The notes under the pieces are model-generated. The model was not told the DNA's origin, searched no databases, and worked only from the letters and a program-made list of their open reading frames with translations. This document shows, one piece after another, positions 31,672-40,599 of a DNA stretch of 46,017 nucleotides. Positions within the stretch are counted from its first letter, which is position 1. Each line of letters opens with the position of its first letter. Made by a program: the position numbers and the translations under genes. The stretch is from a virus. Location: positions 1-46,017 of IMG/VR virus record IMGVR_UViG_3300028590_000033; one strand, given 5' to 3'.

Positions 31672-32271
31672 TTAGATCGTCCGGACTGAACGGGAGGGGT
31701 TGCGCTCGGTGAAGCGGCCGACGCCCACGCCCGGATAGCCCATCCCCTCCAGCTGCGCCGAATTGGCCAGGAACCCGGTGCCTTGGGCGAAGAGATCCGC
31801 CAGCGGTGAATACGGCGGCGGCGCCGACAGGGACTGCGCCCGCGCCGCGGCGGTCGTGGCGGTGCTGCCGACGCCGGCCCCCGCCTCAAGCATGCGGATC
31901 AGTTCCGAGCGGGTGTTGGCCACGTCCGCTCGAGCCTGCTGGCCTTCGCCAAGCGCCCGGTCGTAGATCTGGCCGCGCTGCAGGCTGTACGCCTTCGTCT
32001 GGTCCCCTGCTGCATCCGCACCCGCGCTGCTGTCGATGTTGCCGGTGCGCGCCAGGTTGAAGACCAGGTTCTCGTTGGCCTGCTTCCGCTGATCTTCCAG
32101 CTGGGGGAGGTAGTAATCCAGGTAGGACTGCTGCCGCCCCTTGTAGAAATCGTCGTCGAAACCCGCAAACGTACTGTCGATGCGCGCAGTGCCCGAGCGG
32201 ATATTCGCCTGACGCTCCTGCTCCTGCTGGCGCGCAATCTTGGCGGAATTGTCTTTCGGCGTCTTACACAT
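31672..32271 (-). CDS. Internal virion protein
   Basis: 199 aa starting Met-Cys-Lys. A long Glu/Arg/Gln coiled-coil-like N-terminal half and a helical, glycine-containing C-terminus. Third of three consecutive genes starting Met-Cys, an internal-protein trait. Role inferred from position. Confidence 0.55.
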   Translation of the reverse strand: MCKTPKDNSAKIARQQEQERQANIRSGTARIDSTFAGFDDDFYKGRQQSYLDYYLPQLEDQRKQANENLVFNLARTGNIDSSAGADAAGDQTKAYSLQRGQIYDRALGEGQQARADVANTRSELIRMLEAGAGVGSTATTAAARAQSLSAPPPYSPLADLFAQGTGFLANSAQLEGMGYPGVGVGRFTERNPSRSVRTI

Positions 32272-32300
32272 CCCCGTCTCCTAACCCTTGACAAATCCTA

Positions 32301-34658
32301 TCACGTTTCGGTATTTGCACCCGTGTGGTGAACCGCCACGTTGCTGATCCGAGCGTAACCTGCCTGACTGCAGACCAGCTGCGGCGCAAAATGAGTCACC
32401 GTAGCCTCTCCCGCGGTGTTGGCATAGGAGGGGGTATACGTCAGGCCCACCAGCGTGCCCATGTCGACATGCTCGGCCAGATCCTCCGGGTTGACCAAGA
32501 CCTTGACCGCCCAGGTGCCCTCCGCGTCAAAATCGAACCCCTTCAGATTCTTGGCGGTCGCCGGCTTATCCAAATGCTGGAAACCGAATTGCACCGTGAC
32601 GGTAGACGAATCATAGACCTCGCCGCTGTCACCGCCGTAGAGGTAGATCGTGTCGCCGGAGCGGCAATACAGCCGATCATCGATTTCGGCCGTATCGCTG
32701 ATCGTGAAGCCCGGTGTGTAGAACGACCACGCCGTCACCTGGCTGGCTCGGTAATAGGAGAACACGAAAATCGTGCCGCCCAGGATCAGCCAGTACCGTC
32801 CATCCCGCGGCTCTACCGCCGCGACCGCGGCCTCGACGACCGCCTGAGCCAGTGCGTTGGCAGTGGAACGGACCAGCGGGTCGATCGCCGTGCCCACGTC
32901 CTCGACGGCCGCGGCGTTCGATGAGTCGCGCGCGCGGAGGGACCGAATGCCGCTGTCCGAGAAATAGAGCACATCCTGGTCGGACACCGCAATCACGCCG
33001 CGCGGTGCCCGCAGGCCCGTTCGCTTCAGCGTCTGCAGCTGCCGGTTCTGTGTCGGGTCCGGATCGACGAATTCGATGATCGCGCTGCGCCGCGAGAAGA
33101 TCGCCAGGTTGCCCTGGTAGACCTCCATTCCGACAACATCCTGCGAGCCGGAGTCGTTGTTGGCCATGTTGACGAAACCGGCGCCGATGTCATTCTCCGA
33201 GTTCCACCCCGTCGCGGTGTTGACGCCGCTGAACTGCAACAAGCTGCCGGCGGTCGCGTAGACTTTCGACTTGTGCGTGAGCGCCGTGCGCGCCTTGGTC
33301 GTCGGGTTACCGACATAGCCGTAATTCACATCGTCGATCGAGATGTTGAACTTGTCGCCCACCTCAAACGTACCGCCCACCGTGGCCGTCCATACCTCGG
33401 CCACGCCGGTGACGCCCCCCGATACCGCCGAAACAGTCGTATCTACGAAAATCAGCGTCCCCACAGTGACATCACCGGCCGTCAAAACTTCAACCAGTCG
33501 ATCGTTTGGAAAAGTAGATGTTACCTGCTTTACGCCGATCAACACCCGGGAGCCGGCCGCCTTGGCGTTGTACGCACCGCCCACCGCGCGAATATCCGCA
33601 GCGATCGCCTCGGCGGTGTCCTCATTGCTCGTGGTCCAGTCGATAGCGCCACTGGTGATTACCACGCCCGCAACCTTTACCGACGTGACTTGATTCACGC
33701 CCGCGCTGGCGGTACCCCCGGTAACGGTAAACCCGCCCTCAGTGATGATCACATCGCCCGCGACTTCGACATACAACACAAAACCGTTGGTAGTCGAACC
33801 GGTACCCGGCAGTGCCGAAATAACAACGGTAGCTCCCTGCACGGACGCCGTATAGTCGGGGGTGCTAACCCCCGCATTGATGGCATCCGCTACGGACTGC
33901 GCGGTGACCTCAGCGCTAAGGCCGTAATCAATGTTGGTACACAGCGTAATAGACTGCAGCTTCACTTCGACAATTTTATTTACGCCCGCACTTACGGTGC
34001 CGTCGATGACAGTGAACTGGCAGGTACCCAGCACCTCATCCACCCCGACCGTGGTGCGCGCCAGCGTCAGCGTCTGGTCGTCGGTACCGCCGGTGACGTT
34101 CTGCGTTGAGGCTTCAATATCGAAGCCCCCGTTTGTGGATTTGGTGATCGTCAGCACCGAGCCCGCGCGCGACGCAGTGACCACGCCGCTGGCGTCCAAC
34201 AAAGTCTCCAGGTGCGCCGCGATACCATCGGTATCCGTCATGCTGGCGCGCACAACGCCCGCGTACCAATCCTGCACCAGGACACCGTCGTAGAAGTGGT
34301 AGACCACGCCCGCGCCGAACTCGGCGATCGCGTAGATCTTGCCGTCGAAGTTGGTCGCGTCGAGGAACGCCGTCATCGCCTGGCCATCCGGCGACTGCAG
34401 CCGCTGGTAGTTCACGCCGACCGGCACGCCGGGATCGGCCGCTGAACCGAACACGTACAGCATCGAGTTGATGCCCCAGGCGCCAAACGTACCTGCGGGC
34501 AGCGTGTACTTGCTGACGAAAGCCTTGCGCTTCTCGATGTCACCGCCGCGCGTGAAGTGCGCGTTCTCCACCGTGTAGAGTGCGCCTGTCTCCAGCGCGG
34601 AGATCGGGCGACGGCGGTCCATGCCCGTGCGAAAATCCTTGATGAAGGTGTAGCTCAT
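32301..34658 (-). CDS. Tail nozzle protein (gp12-like) with tandem insertions
   Basis: 785 aa. The ends (1-135 and about 425-785) look like the T7 gp12-type nozzle: F-R-x-G-M-D-R-R-R-P at the start, then S-K-V-Y-A-T-A-G-S-L-L-Q-F-S-G-V-N, F-S-R-R-S-A-I-I-E-F and W-S-F-Y-T-P-G strands. Between them are related units at about 215-310 and 310-405, plus a partial one at 140-200. Each carries G-T-x-S-A-G-V-N-x-V-x-x-V-K-type beta strands and a helix such as A-x-x-V-A-D-A-I. They probably hang outside the nozzle. The start overlaps the previous stop (TAATG). Confidence 0.7.
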   Translation of the reverse strand: MSYTFIKDFRTGMDRRRPISALETGALYTVENAHFTRGGDIEKRKAFVSKYTLPAGTFGAWGINSMLYVFGSAADPGVPVGVNYQRLQSPDGQAMTAFLDATNFDGKIYAIAEFGAGVVYHFYDGVLVQDWYAGVVRASMTDTDGIAAHLETLLDASGVVTASRAGSVLTITKSTNGGFDIEASTQNVTGGTDDQTLTLARTTVGVDEVLGTCQFTVIDGTVSAGVNKIVEVKLQSITLCTNIDYGLSAEVTAQSVADAINAGVSTPDYTASVQGATVVISALPGTGSTTNGFVLYVEVAGDVIITEGGFTVTGGTASAGVNQVTSVKVAGVVITSGAIDWTTSNEDTAEAIAADIRAVGGAYNAKAAGSRVLIGVKQVTSTFPNDRLVEVLTAGDVTVGTLIFVDTTVSAVSGGVTGVAEVWTATVGGTFEVGDKFNISIDDVNYGYVGNPTTKARTALTHKSKVYATAGSLLQFSGVNTATGWNSENDIGAGFVNMANNDSGSQDVVGMEVYQGNLAIFSRRSAIIEFVDPDPTQNRQLQTLKRTGLRAPRGVIAVSDQDVLYFSDSGIRSLRARDSSNAAAVEDVGTAIDPLVRSTANALAQAVVEAAVAAVEPRDGRYWLILGGTIFVFSYYRASQVTAWSFYTPGFTISDTAEIDDRLYCRSGDTIYLYGGDSGEVYDSSTVTVQFGFQHLDKPATAKNLKGFDFDAEGTWAVKVLVNPEDLAEHVDMGTLVGLTYTPSYANTAGEATVTHFAPQLVCSQAGYARISNVAVHHTGANTET

Positions 34659-35356
34659 TACAGCGAAACCTTCGGCACGCGGATGATCGTCTCACGACCG
34701 GTCCGCGGCTGGTTGCCGCAGAACACCAGGCGCTTCTGCGAGACCAGCCGGCCGCGCAGCGTGGCGATACGGTCCGCAGCCCGCGACAGTTTCACCTGCG
34801 CGTCCTTCTGGTTGTTGGCCATCAGGATCTCAGCCGCGGCCGACAGCACGATCACGATGTCGTCGATGTCGGCGCGAGAGTTCTCGTCGATCAGCGGCGT
34901 CAGCTTGCGCGTGCCTTCGAATCGCACCAGGCCGCCGTCGGACGCGGGCAACGGCCAGATTTCGAACTGCTGCCCGTCGGAGATGTCCCACTTGATCGCG
35001 GGGTCCGAGCGTTCGTCGGTGTCGCTGTCCTGCTCAGAGTATTCGGCCGGGCCCACACCTTGCGGCAACTGCGTCCAGATACCGCCGTACTTGTGCCACA
35101 GCGACAGCGCGCGCTCGACGTTGAGATCCGTCGGAAAATCGTAGTAGCGCTGCCCTGCCGCCAGTGTCTTGGTCGCGTCGTCCTTGTTGATCTTCAGATG
35201 CGGCCAGTCGTACTTGTCGTACAGTTCTTCCTGGGTACGCCGGATGATCTGCTCGACATTCGAACGGTTGTCGACGCTGCGGGAGTTGGCGGTCGAGATC
35301 CGCGACTCGGCGCGCACCCGCTCCACCAATTCGTTGAGTGTCACATTGCGGGCCAC
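34658..35356 (-). CDS. Head-tail adaptor / tail tubular protein A
   Basis: 232 aa from GTG with GGGAG upstream. Helical start E-L-V-E-R-V-R-A-E-S, R-R-T-Q-E-E-L-Y-D-K-Y-D-W-P-H-L, then D-F-P-T-D-L-N-V-E-R and W-D-I-x-D-G-Q-Q-F-E-I-W-P strands, and a helical C-terminus. This matches the adaptor ring beneath the portal of T7-like tails (gp11 type). It precedes the nozzle gene as in T7. Confidence 0.75.
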   Translation of the reverse strand: MARNVTLNELVERVRAESRISTANSRSVDNRSNVEQIIRRTQEELYDKYDWPHLKINKDDATKTLAAGQRYYDFPTDLNVERALSLWHKYGGIWTQLPQGVGPAEYSEQDSDTDERSDPAIKWDISDGQQFEIWPLPASDGGLVRFEGTRKLTPLIDENSRADIDDIVIVLSAAAEILMANNQKDAQVKLSRAADRIATLRGRLVSQKRLVFCGNQPRTGRETIIRVPKVSL

Positions 35357-35384
35357 ATTCTTCTCCCTGATCCCCTAACAGAAA

Positions 35385-35420
35385 CGGGGCTTCGACGCCA
35401 TCATAGCGCACGAAGCCCCG
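35385..35420 (-). terminator. Candidate terminator upstream of the adaptor gene
   Basis: A perfect 10-bp stem (35385-35394 with 35411-35420) around a 16-base loop, followed on the minus strand by a TTTCTGTT stretch. It lies between the 105-aa gene and the adaptor gene. Confidence 0.6.
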
Positions 35421-35437
35421 CTGGTCCTGCTACCGCC

Positions 35438-35755
35438 TTACTGCAGCGGGTTGTCCTCGGGCGCCTTCTGCTCGCGGTTGTTCAGCCAGTCGGTCGGCAC
35501 TTCCTCGGGCAGACCGGCGCCGAACGAACTGCCGAACGCTGCGGCCACCGGCTTGTCGCCGTAGGCGGCCACCAGGCGGTCGCGCTCGGCGTCGCGCTTG
35601 AATTTGGTGCTGGTCTTGGTCCGGCCCAGGTGCAGCACGGCGACGACGCCGTGGATGTGCCGGAGCAGGATGACCTCGGCAGCTGTCAGGTTGTCGCGCG
35701 GGACTTCGTGCGTGACCTGGCCGCCCGGGCGGATGGTAGCTTTGTACATTTGCAT
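35438..35755 (-). CDS. Small hypothetical structural-region protein
   Basis: 105 aa with a GGAG site seven bases before the ATG. Mixed alpha/beta, basic centre, acidic C-terminus. Bracketed by two terminator hairpins, so it may be expressed separately. Position between coat and adaptor is where phages often put a head-completion or decoration gene; not recognised. Confidence 0.55.
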   Translation of the reverse strand: MQMYKATIRPGGQVTHEVPRDNLTAAEVILLRHIHGVVAVLHLGRTKTSTKFKRDAERDRLVAAYGDKPVAAAFGSSFGAGLPEEVPTDWLNNREQKAPEDNPLQ

Positions 35756-35792
35756 GTCAGGACTCCTTGGGTGATGCGGGAGCCGAAAAAGA

Positions 35793-35819
35793 ACGGAGGG
35801 CGGGGCTACCGCCCTCCGT
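35793..35819 (-). terminator. Terminator after the coat gene
   Basis: Perfect 11-bp stem (35793-35803 with 35809-35819), 5-base loop, then TTCTTTTT on the minus strand. It lets the coat gene be expressed more strongly than downstream genes. Confidence 0.82.
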
Positions 35820-35840
35820 CAGATCCCCTGCTCCCACGGC

Positions 35841-36878
35841 TTACAGGATCGCGTACACGCCGCTGGTGTTCAGCTGGTTGGCGATGAGGCCGCCGGTGCT
35901 GGTCAGCGCGCGGTACAGGACGTACTTCTCGGGCGGACGCGCCGGCGTGTGCTTCTTCATCCACTCGCCGTCCATCGGACGCAGGCGGATGGCGTCGAGG
36001 TCCAGTGCGTAGCAGTACTTCGACTTGCTCAGGTCGTCCAAGATCGGCGTGTAGACGATCTCCAGGCCCTTGAAGGCGATGTCCGCGATGGACGCGTCGA
36101 TGCGCCCGCCCTTGGCCCAACCCTACAGGGTGTAGTTGCCCTTGGAGCGCAGTTCCTTCTCGAAGGCGTCCATGAAGTCGGAGCCCGCGAACATGTGGGT
36201 CGGGCCCTTGCCGTAGCGCCGCAGCTGGCGGAATTCCTTCTGCAGCACGTTGACCGTGTTCTGGTTGCTGGCCGTCGCGGCGTCGATCGCCACGTTGGCG
36301 CGGTTGCGCCACCAGGTGTTCACGGTGCGGTCGATGCCGAAGGTCGTGCCGGTCGTCGGAGCGTCCAGGATGAAGCTGGTGATGCCGGGGATCACCTTGC
36401 TGTCCTGAGTGCCGTCACGCCAGAAGATCTCGTCCATGGAGCGGGCGGTACCTTCCGACATGTCCTCCAGCTTGTCCTCGAACAGGCCGGTGAGAACGGT
36501 CAGTTCACGCTCGCTGTGGTTGGTCGTCTCGGCGCCGTCCATCGAGTCGACGACGGAGATGCCGTCGACCTTCAGTTCGGTGAGCGTGACGTTGATGCCC
36601 GAGTGCATTTCGTACCACTTGGCCTGGGCGCGCTTGATGTTCGCCGGGTTCTGGTAGGAAACCTCGTCGTCGTGCGAGTAGCCCTGCACCGTGGTGGTGT
36701 ACTGGCCCTTCACCGGCGTGGTGATGAACTCCTTGCCGCCGGGGAAAGTCTTCTTGCGGGACTCCAGCGCCTTGACCAGCGGGCGCGCCTGCAGGATGTT
36801 GGAGTGGGCACCGCCGCGGATGTGGAAATCGAGCGCGGCGTTGCCGATGTTGGTCAGCTGCTCAGCGGTAAAAGGCAT
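35841..36878 (-). CDS. Major capsid protein, interrupted by an amber codon
   Basis: An ORF of 345 codons with one in-frame TAG at codon 252 (36125-36123). Codons 1-251 and 253-345 form one continuous coat-like sequence: N-terminal arm, G-Y-S-H-D-D-E-V-S-Y-Q-N, the Y-E-M-H-S-G-I-N-V-T-L-T-E-L-K-V-D-G strand, then after the amber the F-K-G-L-E-I-V-Y-T-P, Y-C-Y-A-L-D-L, I-R-L-R-P-M and Y-V-L-Y-R-A-L-T-S-T-G strands that usually end such proteins. The upstream ribosome site is GGAG. A 251-aa product would lack about a quarter of the coat domain. CAG (Gln) fits the ancestral codon with a single C-to-T change. Confidence 0.75.
36123..36125 (-). other. In-frame amber codon in the coat gene
   Basis: The codon context is CTG TAG GGT TGG. 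The reading frame continues without further stops to 35841, with normal coat-protein composition on both sides. Other genes in the window (stops at 9745 and 16388, and the integrase) end in TAG, so TAG is not generally reassigned. Candidates: point mutation, suppression, readthrough, or sequencing error. Confidence 0.8.
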
Positions 36879-36891
36879 GGTTCATACTCCT

Positions 36892-37965
36892 TCAGGAAGA
36901 TTGGTACTGGCCCCGGGCCGCAAGCTGGATGGCTTCACCCATGGACTTCGGCTTCGGAGCGACGGTCGCAACAGTCGCACCGCCAGTTACCGTTCGCACT
37001 TCCTGCCTCTGCGGGAGCATCGTCTTCAGCCGGGCATCGACTTCCTTGCGGGCCTTCTCGGCCATCGCTGTCGCTGCCCTGGCGTCGGCCGGGTACCCCT
37101 CGGTCGTCATCAGGTAGTTGATCTCACGGACCACCAGCGGGTGCTTCTTCTGGAAATCCGGATCACTGCCCTGCCAAGCCTTTTCCCACTCGGACACCGC
37201 AGAAACCACCTGCTGCGTCCGGGCCTGCACCTGGCGGTCCTGCTCGGCCTGCATGTCCGCTTGGGACCGCGCCGCCGTGCGCTGCGTCAGATGCTGGTTC
37301 TGCCTCCGCTGCTGCTGGAGTTCGCGCGCCGTCGCCTCGTCTACCAGGCCGTCGTTGAACCGCTGCTGGAGATCCGGGTCGAGATTTCCTCGGCCGGTCG
37401 CCTGCAACAGTGCATCGTAGTAGGGCTGCAGCAGCTGCAGCGCCTGCTCCGGGTTGGATTTCATGGCGGCCATGATGGCAAAGCCGTCATTGACCTCCTG
37501 GGCTTCCAGACCCGTCTCCCGCACGGCCTGGGAAAACGCAGTGAAACGCTGCACGGCTTCCTGCTGCGTGCCGCCCGTCTTCTTGAGGTCCGCGTTCTCG
37601 GTTTCGAGCGCCTTGATACGCTCTTTGCCTTCGCGATCGGACTTCAGCAGCTGGCGGAACCGCGGATGCTGGGCAAAGGGCAGACCCTTGTAGGGGTCCA
37701 GTTCCTCGGCCGGCTGTTCTCCGGTTTTTCCAGTTTCGGCGTTCGGCGACTCCGCGGCCTGGGCCGGTGCTTGGGGTGCGGCGGCAGGTTCGCTTTTCAG
37801 CGCCTGCTGCACCGCGTCGAGCATCGACCCGGGTTGTTTTACGCCCTCGGAAGGATTGTCCTGACCGGTGGTGGTGCTGGTATCCGCTACTACTTCCGTA
37901 GTGGCGGGTGCAGCCCCTTCCACGTTCGTTACGTCACCATCGGTCACCGCTGACGAGTTCGGCAT
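36892..37965 (-). CDS. Scaffolding protein
   Basis: 357 aa, very acidic N-terminus with a disordered Pro/Ala/Glu-rich region, then a long Gln/Glu/Arg coiled coil (about 110-330) and a basic C-terminal tail. Position directly upstream of the coat gene and downstream of the gp13-like gene is the scaffold position in T7-like phages. It guides coat assembly and is lost on maturation. Confidence 0.72.
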   Translation of the reverse strand: MPNSSAVTDGDVTNVEGAAPATTEVVADTSTTTGQDNPSEGVKQPGSMLDAVQQALKSEPAAAPQAPAQAAESPNAETGKTGEQPAEELDPYKGLPFAQHPRFRQLLKSDREGKERIKALETENADLKKTGGTQQEAVQRFTAFSQAVRETGLEAQEVNDGFAIMAAMKSNPEQALQLLQPYYDALLQATGRGNLDPDLQQRFNDGLVDEATARELQQQRRQNQHLTQRTAARSQADMQAEQDRQVQARTQQVVSAVSEWEKAWQGSDPDFQKKHPLVVREINYLMTTEGYPADARAATAMAEKARKEVDARLKTMLPQRQEVRTVTGGATVATVAPKPKSMGEAIQLAARGQYQSS

Positions 37966-37993
37966 TACGTCCCCCTAAAACAGATGCGTTAGC

Positions 37994-38509
37994 TTATACC
38001 GTAGAGTTTCGTAAAGTGCAATGTTTCCGCACTTGGCGCTCCATGGCTTCCTGGTCCCACACATAGCGGATGAAGGCCTGGCCCTCGCGGCCGTATCCGG
38101 GCATGGTGGATTCAGCCCGGCCGCCCAGCCGCTCGATGAAGGCGTGGGCCTCGTTGTGCAGTGCGATAGAATCACACTGCGCGCGGTGGCCGCCTTCCGC
38201 CAACACCCCGGGGATCACGACGCGCCGGTAGTGCTTCATGATCGCGGCGCCCGCGGCCCAGCCGTAGAAATCGGTGGCGAACATCCACACGCCCCACACG
38301 CCTGGCCACATGTGCCCGGCACCGTGGGCGGCGATCGGCACGCCGCGGGACAAGGTCAGGAAACTGAAACGCGAACCGACCGCCGCCTGCGCCAGCCCGT
38401 CCGGATCCTCCCCCACCTGGGTGGCGTAGATCTCCTGCCGATCACGCTCGCGCATCGCCCGGGCCACGAAAACGAGGCCCTGCAGGTCCGCCTGCACAAT
38501 CTCGATCAC
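37994..38509 (-). CDS. gp13-like acetyltransferase-fold protein
   Basis: 171 aa from GTG (GTGA overlap with the portal stop). The V-G-S-R-F-S-F-L-T-L ... G-V-P-I-A-A-H-G-A-G strands, M-F-A-T-D-F-Y-G-W and the later helix-strand pattern are those of the GNAT-like DUF2833 proteins (T7 gp13), phage proteins located next to the portal. They are needed for virion assembly rather than acetylation as far as known. Confidence 0.65.
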   Translation of the reverse strand: MIEIVQADLQGLVFVARAMRERDRQEIYATQVGEDPDGLAQAAVGSRFSFLTLSRGVPIAAHGAGHMWPGVWGVWMFATDFYGWAAGAAIMKHYRRVVIPGVLAEGGHRAQCDSIALHNEAHAFIERLGGRAESTMPGYGREGQAFIRYVWDQEAMERQVRKHCTLRNSTV

Positions 38510-40599
38510 ACGGCCGCCGGAGTGGCCTCACCAGGCGCCGGCATCGCCGGCTGCGGACCGCCAGGCTGCCCCGGCGGCCGCGCCTGGTTGTCCCCGCCGG
38601 CCGGGCCCTGGCTCTCGGGGTCGTCGTCCAGCACCTGCTGCTGCCGGTTCATCGCCAGGATCGCGGGCGCGCCATCGAGAACCGCCTCTGCCATGTCGGC
38701 GCGGTCGTCCATGCGCTTGATCGTTTCCTTCGCCACCCAGTTCGGGGAGACGCCCGGGATCTGGATGAGCAGCGGCAGCATGCGCTCCCAATTGGCCAGT
38801 TCCTGCGCCTTGTTGGGCTTGCCGGAAGAACCCGCCTCGATGTCGAGATACAGTTCCTCGGAGATCTGCGCGTTGGTCATTTCCGGCCACACCGCGCCGA
38901 CACCGGCGATCTTCTGCGCGGTTTCCGCGCTGATCTCCTTGAGCAGGATCTGGCCGCCGGCACGCGCCAGCAGCGAGAACATGTCGTCGAAATCATCGAT
39001 TTCGCTGTTCTGCGTCGACATACGCGAGGACTCGGCAATCGACGACTCGGTGGCCGTCGCGTCGCTGGTTCCGCCCAAGTTGGCTTCCTGGGAGCCCACC
39101 GTACGCAGGATGTCCTCGAACACGAAGTTAGTGTCGTACAGCGCCGGATCGATCGGCGCCTTTTTGATGAACTGGATCAGCTCGTCGATTTTTGTTCCGG
39201 GTGCGAGCGCATTGAGCTTCAGGATCTCATGCGGTACCGCGGACATCAGCTTCGTCTCGTCGCCCCAGTCGGGGAACGCGCCGGCCGGCGCCGCGTAGTT
39301 CGGCTGGTTGGCGATACGGTGTTGCCGCAGCGCCTCCCGCGAGCGGTTGTACTCCATGCACTGGTGACGGACCAGTTCGACATCGGACGGCGGGTAGATG
39401 TCGTCTTCGTCCTCCACGTCGTTGAACGACAGCACGAAGAACGGGAAGAACTGCTCCACCTGGGCGGGCGGTGCGTGCGGCTCTTCAAGGAAATTGCAGT
39501 AGCCCTCGCAGGCCGTATACATCAGCCCGCTGCGCTTGTCGTAATACTCGAAGATGCACGCAAACTCCGGCCCTTCCTCGGCGCCCTTGACCTGGCCCAG
39601 GCGGTTGTACGGCGTGAAGCCGCCCGCCTTCAGGTCGACGCCGTAGATCTCCTTGACCTTGTCGACCGTGAAGTACATGCGCTGCACCACCGCGTCAGCG
39701 CCGACGAAGCCTTTGAGTTCGACGCAATCGCCGACCGGGAACACGTCCATCGATCGTGGGAAGTCGAAGATCAGGCCTTCCCGCAGCGTCACCTGAGGTT
39801 CGTTCTGCAGCGCCTGCATGCCGAGCTTCAGTTCCTCCAGACGCGCGCCGTTGCTTGCCTTGTCGGGGTCAGACTCGTCCGCGGCCAAGGACTCCAGATG
39901 CGCGATCTGCTCCTGGGCGTCCGCCAAACGTGCGTTCCAGTCCGGCGTGCGACCCATCGTACGCTGGAACCCGAGCTTCACATACCCGACGCCACAGGTA
40001 ACCGTTCGACGCACCAGCTGCTTGGCGCGCAGCTTGAACGGCGGCTGCCCTTCGGTCATGTAGTAGGTGAAGATGATCTCCAGCGTCTTGCCCAGCTTGT
40101 CCATCAGCTGCTGCTTCTGGCGGCCCTGCATGATGTCCTGCAGGAGCAAGGCGGCCGTTGCCAGCTGCTGCTGGATCTCCGGCGCCACCGGCATGCCCGC
40201 GACCGCCGAGCCGGCCAACTGCATGGCCTGCTTGGCGACATCGACGTTGCCGTCCCAGATCTTGTAGTCGAGCGTCTGACGCCGACGCGCCTTGACGGTC
40301 GGGTTCTTGGCGTAGAGCGCCGAGACGCGCTGCTTGATCAGGCGCTGCACCAGGTTCGCGGTGTACTTGGCATCCGCATCCCAGCCGGGCTCGGCGCCCT
40401 TGCGTGCAAACTTCATGTCCTCGCGCATGCGCTTGAAGCGTTTCTCGAACTTGCGATCGGCGGCCTTGATCTTGGCCAGGATCTCCTTGACCAACTCCTG
40501 CCGGTCCTCCGGCACTTCCTCAGAAGACACGCCCTGCCGCGTGGTCGGATCGACGCTCAATTGTCCCTGCGTCGGTTCGTAGACGGTCTCATCGTTCAT
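38506..40599 (-). CDS. Portal protein
   Basis: 697 aa; ATG at 40599 overlaps the terminase stop (TGATG) with GGGGGA five bases upstream. Long helical wing and stem regions, R-x-D-M-K-F-A near residue 60, K-Y-T-A-N-L-V-Q-R-L-I-K-Q-R-V-S-A-L-Y-A-K-N-P, F-P-F-F-V-L-S-F and a C-terminal disordered Pro/Gln/Gly tail typical of podovirus portals. The dodecameric portal is the DNA gate and the docking site for terminase and adaptor. Confidence 0.85.
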   Translation of the reverse strand: MNDETVYEPTQGQLSVDPTTRQGVSSEEVPEDRQELVKEILAKIKAADRKFEKRFKRMREDMKFARKGAEPGWDADAKYTANLVQRLIKQRVSALYAKNPTVKARRRQTLDYKIWDGNVDVAKQAMQLAGSAVAGMPVAPEIQQQLATAALLLQDIMQGRQKQQLMDKLGKTLEIIFTYYMTEGQPPFKLRAKQLVRRTVTCGVGYVKLGFQRTMGRTPDWNARLADAQEQIAHLESLAADESDPDKASNGARLEELKLGMQALQNEPQVTLREGLIFDFPRSMDVFPVGDCVELKGFVGADAVVQRMYFTVDKVKEIYGVDLKAGGFTPYNRLGQVKGAEEGPEFACIFEYYDKRSGLMYTACEGYCNFLEEPHAPPAQVEQFFPFFVLSFNDVEDEDDIYPPSDVELVRHQCMEYNRSREALRQHRIANQPNYAAPAGAFPDWGDETKLMSAVPHEILKLNALAPGTKIDELIQFIKKAPIDPALYDTNFVFEDILRTVGSQEANLGGTSDATATESSIAESSRMSTQNSEIDDFDDMFSLLARAGGQILLKEISAETAQKIAGVGAVWPEMTNAQISEELYLDIEAGSSGKPNKAQELANWERMLPLLIQIPGVSPNWVAKETIKRMDDRADMAEAVLDGAPAILAMNRQQQVLDDDPESQGPAGGDNQARPPGQPGGPQPAMPAPGEATPAAV

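Noticed and set aside
36123-36125. Genome-wide reassignment of TAG as a sense codon
   Set aside because: TAG ends several other genes (9745, 16388, 23904, and the stop at 23905-23903); extending integrase through it would run across the opposing lysis gene. No suppressor tRNA gene was seen in the window.
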